Part shown: in pieces, positions 20,973 to 23,334 of the stretch
Layout: every line of letters begins with the position of its first letter
Numbering within the stretch: the first letter of the stretch is position 1
From: Azolla pinnata
Lineage: Eukaryota > Streptophyta > Polypodiopsida > Salviniales > Salviniaceae
Direction of reading: 5' to 3'
Assembly (NCBI GenBank): GCA_037176905.1
Contig: JBBBWG010002659.1
Span: 1 to 23,334, forward strand
Length of the DNA: 23,334 nucleotides
Program-made: the position numbers and the translations under genes
Notes under the pieces: generated by a model
What the model saw: the letters and a program-made list of their open reading frames with translations, nothing else
Told to the model about the DNA's origin: nothing
Databases searched by the model: none

Positions 20973-21031
20973 CATGGTTGAGATCTAACCATGGTTTACA
21001 AGTGAAGGAACCATATATCTAACCATGGTTA
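20973..21031. repeat. Inverted and direct AACCATGG repeats upstream of the kinesin gene
   Basis: CATGGTT (20973-20979) faces AACCATG (20987-20993) across a 7-base spacer. ATCTAACCATGGTT then occurs at 20983-20996 and again at 21017-21030. The second copy lies within the 12-bp palindrome TAACCATGGTTA (21020-21031). The cluster is about 90 bp upstream of the TC tract, in the probable kinesin promoter. AACCA words resemble MYB sites, which is only a guess. Confidence 0.65.
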
Positions 21032-21112
21032 GCTACACCATCTCACACAGTTGGTATGGGAATATATCAACTCTTCTTCTTCCTCGAGCCAGCCTGCATT
21101 CCTCGTCTGTTC

Positions 21113-21116
<4 letters not shown>

Positions 21117-21147
<31 letters not shown>
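21117..21147 (+). repeat. TC microsatellite in the kinesin 5' leader
   Basis: An uninterrupted 31-base TC run precedes a GC-richer stretch that ends in splice donors. Its position fits a plant 5' UTR or core-promoter pyrimidine patch. Confidence 0.92.
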
Positions 21148-21149
<2 letters not shown>

Positions 21150-21368
21150 GAGACAGGAAGAGTGTGCGTCTCTCAGGGACAGGATTGGGAGTATCTGTCT
21201 GCGCTTTGCATGTTTTCCTTGTAAGTCTCTTCTCCCGCCGGATTCTTCTGCAAACGAACACGGAAGTACTTGTCAAGATACTTCAGTGATTGTTGCCGGC
21301 ATTACATTGCGGCGGCATTTGTTCGGAATCCATCTCAAACTAGCGGGTGACATCAGTGATCTTTACAG

Positions 21369-22907
21369 GTAGGGTTCGTCGTCGTCGTCGTCGTTCAGTC
21401 GTCATTGTCATCGTCTTCTTCTTCATCATGATAATTGTCATCTTCTTCGTTTACCACGAAAGCATTTCTATCTTATTTCTTCTTCTATGCCATGCGCGTT
21501 TCAACATTCAATATTAAGTTCTGCAGGTTTTTCTACGCGATTCTTTCCATGGTAATGCATACGATGATCCGTTCTGCAGGAAACTGGTTTCTTTCTGTAG
21601 ACATGACCACTTTTTCCCCCATCGACCTGTCACTTTCTATTTCTCGCTCTTCATTTCTTCCATCTCAGAATGTATTATTTGATTTGGCAGAAGCTTCTTT
21701 CAAGTTTTGCATTTCCTTTCCTATGCTTTTACCTTGATGATCGATAAATTTTTGCCATTTTCTGCACGAAAAGAAATGCCATTCCTATTCCTGCAGAAGT
21801 TCTTATTGGAGTATCTTGAACACAATACATCGTAAGGCTCTACACAAGTATCAGTCTCTTCGGTTCTCATTTAAAAATGTATAATTTCTCATACATCACC
21901 TTTACCGCTTCTTTCTTTTACATTTTTCTTAAAGCGTACGTCTAAACACAGTGAAGCGTGTATGCTTCGCAGAAAATTTGTTCTTTTTTAAAATTAATGC
22001 TATTGCATACATTTTGTTTTTTTTTTTATTCATGTCTCTCCATTTTCCTCGCAGTTAGTCTATTTTGTGCAAAAATTGTAAACTTGTGGCTGAAAGTCTT
22101 TCTCTTTTTCATTTTCCGTGATGCACATTCTGCGTTGCTTTTCTTTGGAAGAAATGTACTATTTTCTGCGAATTATAGTCCTCGTAAACCTGTTTCTTCT
22201 AATACGTGATTAAGTACATTCTGTTTATAGAAGTTTCTCTGCATTTTGCGAGAGATTCTCTGTACTTTATTATTTTTCTTGCTTTCCTATCCATAAACTA
22301 ATTGTTGCAGCATAGTTGGAAAGATTCTTCTGGTATCCCACTGTGTTTATGGAACATTCCCTTCTTTTTTTTCAATTCTTTGATATACATTTTATTTTGG
22401 CGTTTAACTTGAAGTATCAATGCGTTAATATATATCTTAGATGCATAAATGTGTTGTGGTCAACAGAATTTTCAGAATGCTTTTATCTTTTTTGCTTCGG
22501 CAAGCGTCAGTTTACAAAGGAACTCTTTGCATTTCAACGATTTGAAATTTTTTCTGCTGTAGTAGTCTTGTTTTAGGTTTTGGGACTATCAAAAGTTTTT
22601 ATCATTTTGCAACTTCATGAATTGAAATGATTTCTGCTATATTGTCTTTTTCCTTTTATCGACATTTCTGGGCCAATTAAATTATACTTTTGCTGTGTTT
22701 TGATTGTTTCTCTGTATGTCGCATGGAATTTCATTCTCTAACACTCTCTCATAGATTTATGTAATACACATTTTGAAGGCCGTTGTCATTCTAAGTTTGT
22801 CAGTTTTCAGATTGCTACTGCTTATATGCTGCAATTAGCATTTTTCTTTATAATGTATGGATGGACTGGAAGAATTATTTTCTGATGACCCCCTTGCTTG
22901 ATACCAG
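21369..22907 (+). other. Long 5'-UTR intron of the kinesin-13A gene
   Basis: A donor CAG|GTAGGG at 21368/21369 and an acceptor ATACCAG at 22907 bound about 1.54 kb of strongly T-rich sequence (many TTTTTCTT runs), typical of a plant intron. It opens with a GTC/CGT trinucleotide run and CTT-rich stretch (about 21377-21425). An earlier donor-like CTT|GTAAGT at 21220/21221 is an alternative. Open frames inside it are Phe/Leu-rich products of the T bias. First introns of this kind often raise expression in plants; here that is only inference. Confidence 0.65.
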
Positions 22908-22929
22908 GTTCTCAGTAACTCTGGCAGAT

Positions 22930-23127
22930 ATGGAAGGAGGGGTTCAACAATCTAGTGGCAGAACACGTTATGATCACCATGGAACAAATTTTCCTAATCC
23001 GCCTAGAGGAGATTCAGCTGATGTTACCATGGCTAGATGGTTACATTCTGCAGGCGTACAGCACTTGGCATCGCCAGAAAAGTCTCACTTTGCTGATCCT
23101 TGTGTCTTGCTGAATCTACTTCCTCGA
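22930..23127 (+). CDS. KIN13A: Kinesin-13A, first coding exon (partial gene, continues past right edge)
   Basis: This 66-codon exon encodes the N-terminus of a plant kinesin-13A, an internal-motor kinesin that depolymerises microtubules and works in cell shape and wall patterning. The start MEGGVQQSSG matches the family's MGG-MQQ opening. The diagnostic part is ADVTMARWLHSAGVQHLASP (residues about 33-52), almost the family's DAVMARWLQSAGLQHLASP. The exon ends ...LLNLLPR at a phase-0 donor CGA|GTATAT, where the family reads PNLLMQ before GYGAQ. The motor domain lies beyond the window. No in-frame stop lies between the acceptor at 22907 and the ATG, but family alignment favours this Met. Upstream are the TC-rich leader and a long leader intron. 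Confidence 0.85.
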
Positions 23128-23334
23128 GTATATCTTTTGATTTTTTTTCTTCACAAAATTTCCATGTTCAGTTTAATTTCTGTTTCAAGGTGTACGTGAA
23201 TCATTGTCTATCTGGTTGCTTCTATGAACCTTTTGGAGATCTACAAGTTCTACATCAGTCATTATCATCATGCTTGTCTTTGCTGTTTGATTCTGTTGGA
23301 ACTTCTTGAGAGTTGCAAGTTATACACAAGTCAT
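23128..23334 (+). other. Start of kinesin-13A intron after coding exon 1
   Basis: The sequence after the GTATAT donor is T-rich. A word of about 20 bases with ATCTACAAGTTCTACA-like and AGTTGCAAGTTATACACAAG-like forms recurs near the edge. No coding exon is visible before the window ends. Confidence 0.6.

Noticed and set aside
22861-22929. In-frame upstream extension of the kinesin exon with an earlier Met
   Set aside because: It crosses the CAG acceptor at 22907 and is intronic; the family N-terminus matches the Met at 22930.
1-23334. Functional cluster linking the BRANCHLESS TRICHOME-type gene and kinesin-13A, both tied to trichome shape in Arabidopsis
   Set aside because: They are 20 kb apart with unrelated genes between; no sequence sign of co-regulation, so coincidence is the simpler reading.

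Overview
This looks like nuclear DNA from a flowering plant. Long genes are split by AT-rich introns with GT..AG borders. The gene families are plant families: a PHO1-type SPX/EXS phosphate exporter, a kinesin-13A, a plant receptor-kinase-like protein and a plant coiled-coil protein of the BRANCHLESS TRICHOME / At1g50660 type. There are CCCTAAA-type telomere-like repeats and many TC/GA/GAA microsatellites near gene starts. I could not fix the species. No bacterial operon, CRISPR array, virus or tRNA gene was seen.

Layout. Positions 1-1118 (minus strand) hold part of the coiled-coil protein gene, which runs off the left edge. Positions 1119-3472 are its upstream region, with a GA/TC tract, two clusters of degenerate telomere-like repeats and a 105-bp tandem duplication. 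Positions 3473-13030 (minus) are a complete PHO1-like gene. I rebuilt it as 14 coding exons giving a 789-residue protein with every exon phase consistent. Positions 13031-17324 are a repeat-rich gap between divergent genes: microsatellites, a perfect 22-bp palindrome, a 3-copy repeat of about 67 bp, and a non-coding element of about 560 bp with inverted-repeat ends and a 4 x 30-bp minisatellite inside. Positions 17325-18833 (plus) are an intronless kinase-like gene whose DFG motif is lost. Positions 18834-20972 hold no gene I can support. Positions 21000-23334 (plus) are the 5' end of a kinesin-13A gene: a TC-rich leader, a 5'-UTR intron of about 1.5 kb, the first coding exon and the start of the next intron.

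The genes do not form an obvious pathway; this is ordinary gene order with repeats between. The points most worth a second look are in the PHO1-like gene. The intron after exon 4 starts with GA instead of GT, inside the codons for the inositol-pyrophosphate-sensing lysine cluster of the SPX domain. The last intron carries an in-frame stop followed at once by AATAAA, so a shortened isoform is possible. The degraded catalytic motif of the kinase-like protein and the inverted-repeat element are next. I see no convincing new biological system.
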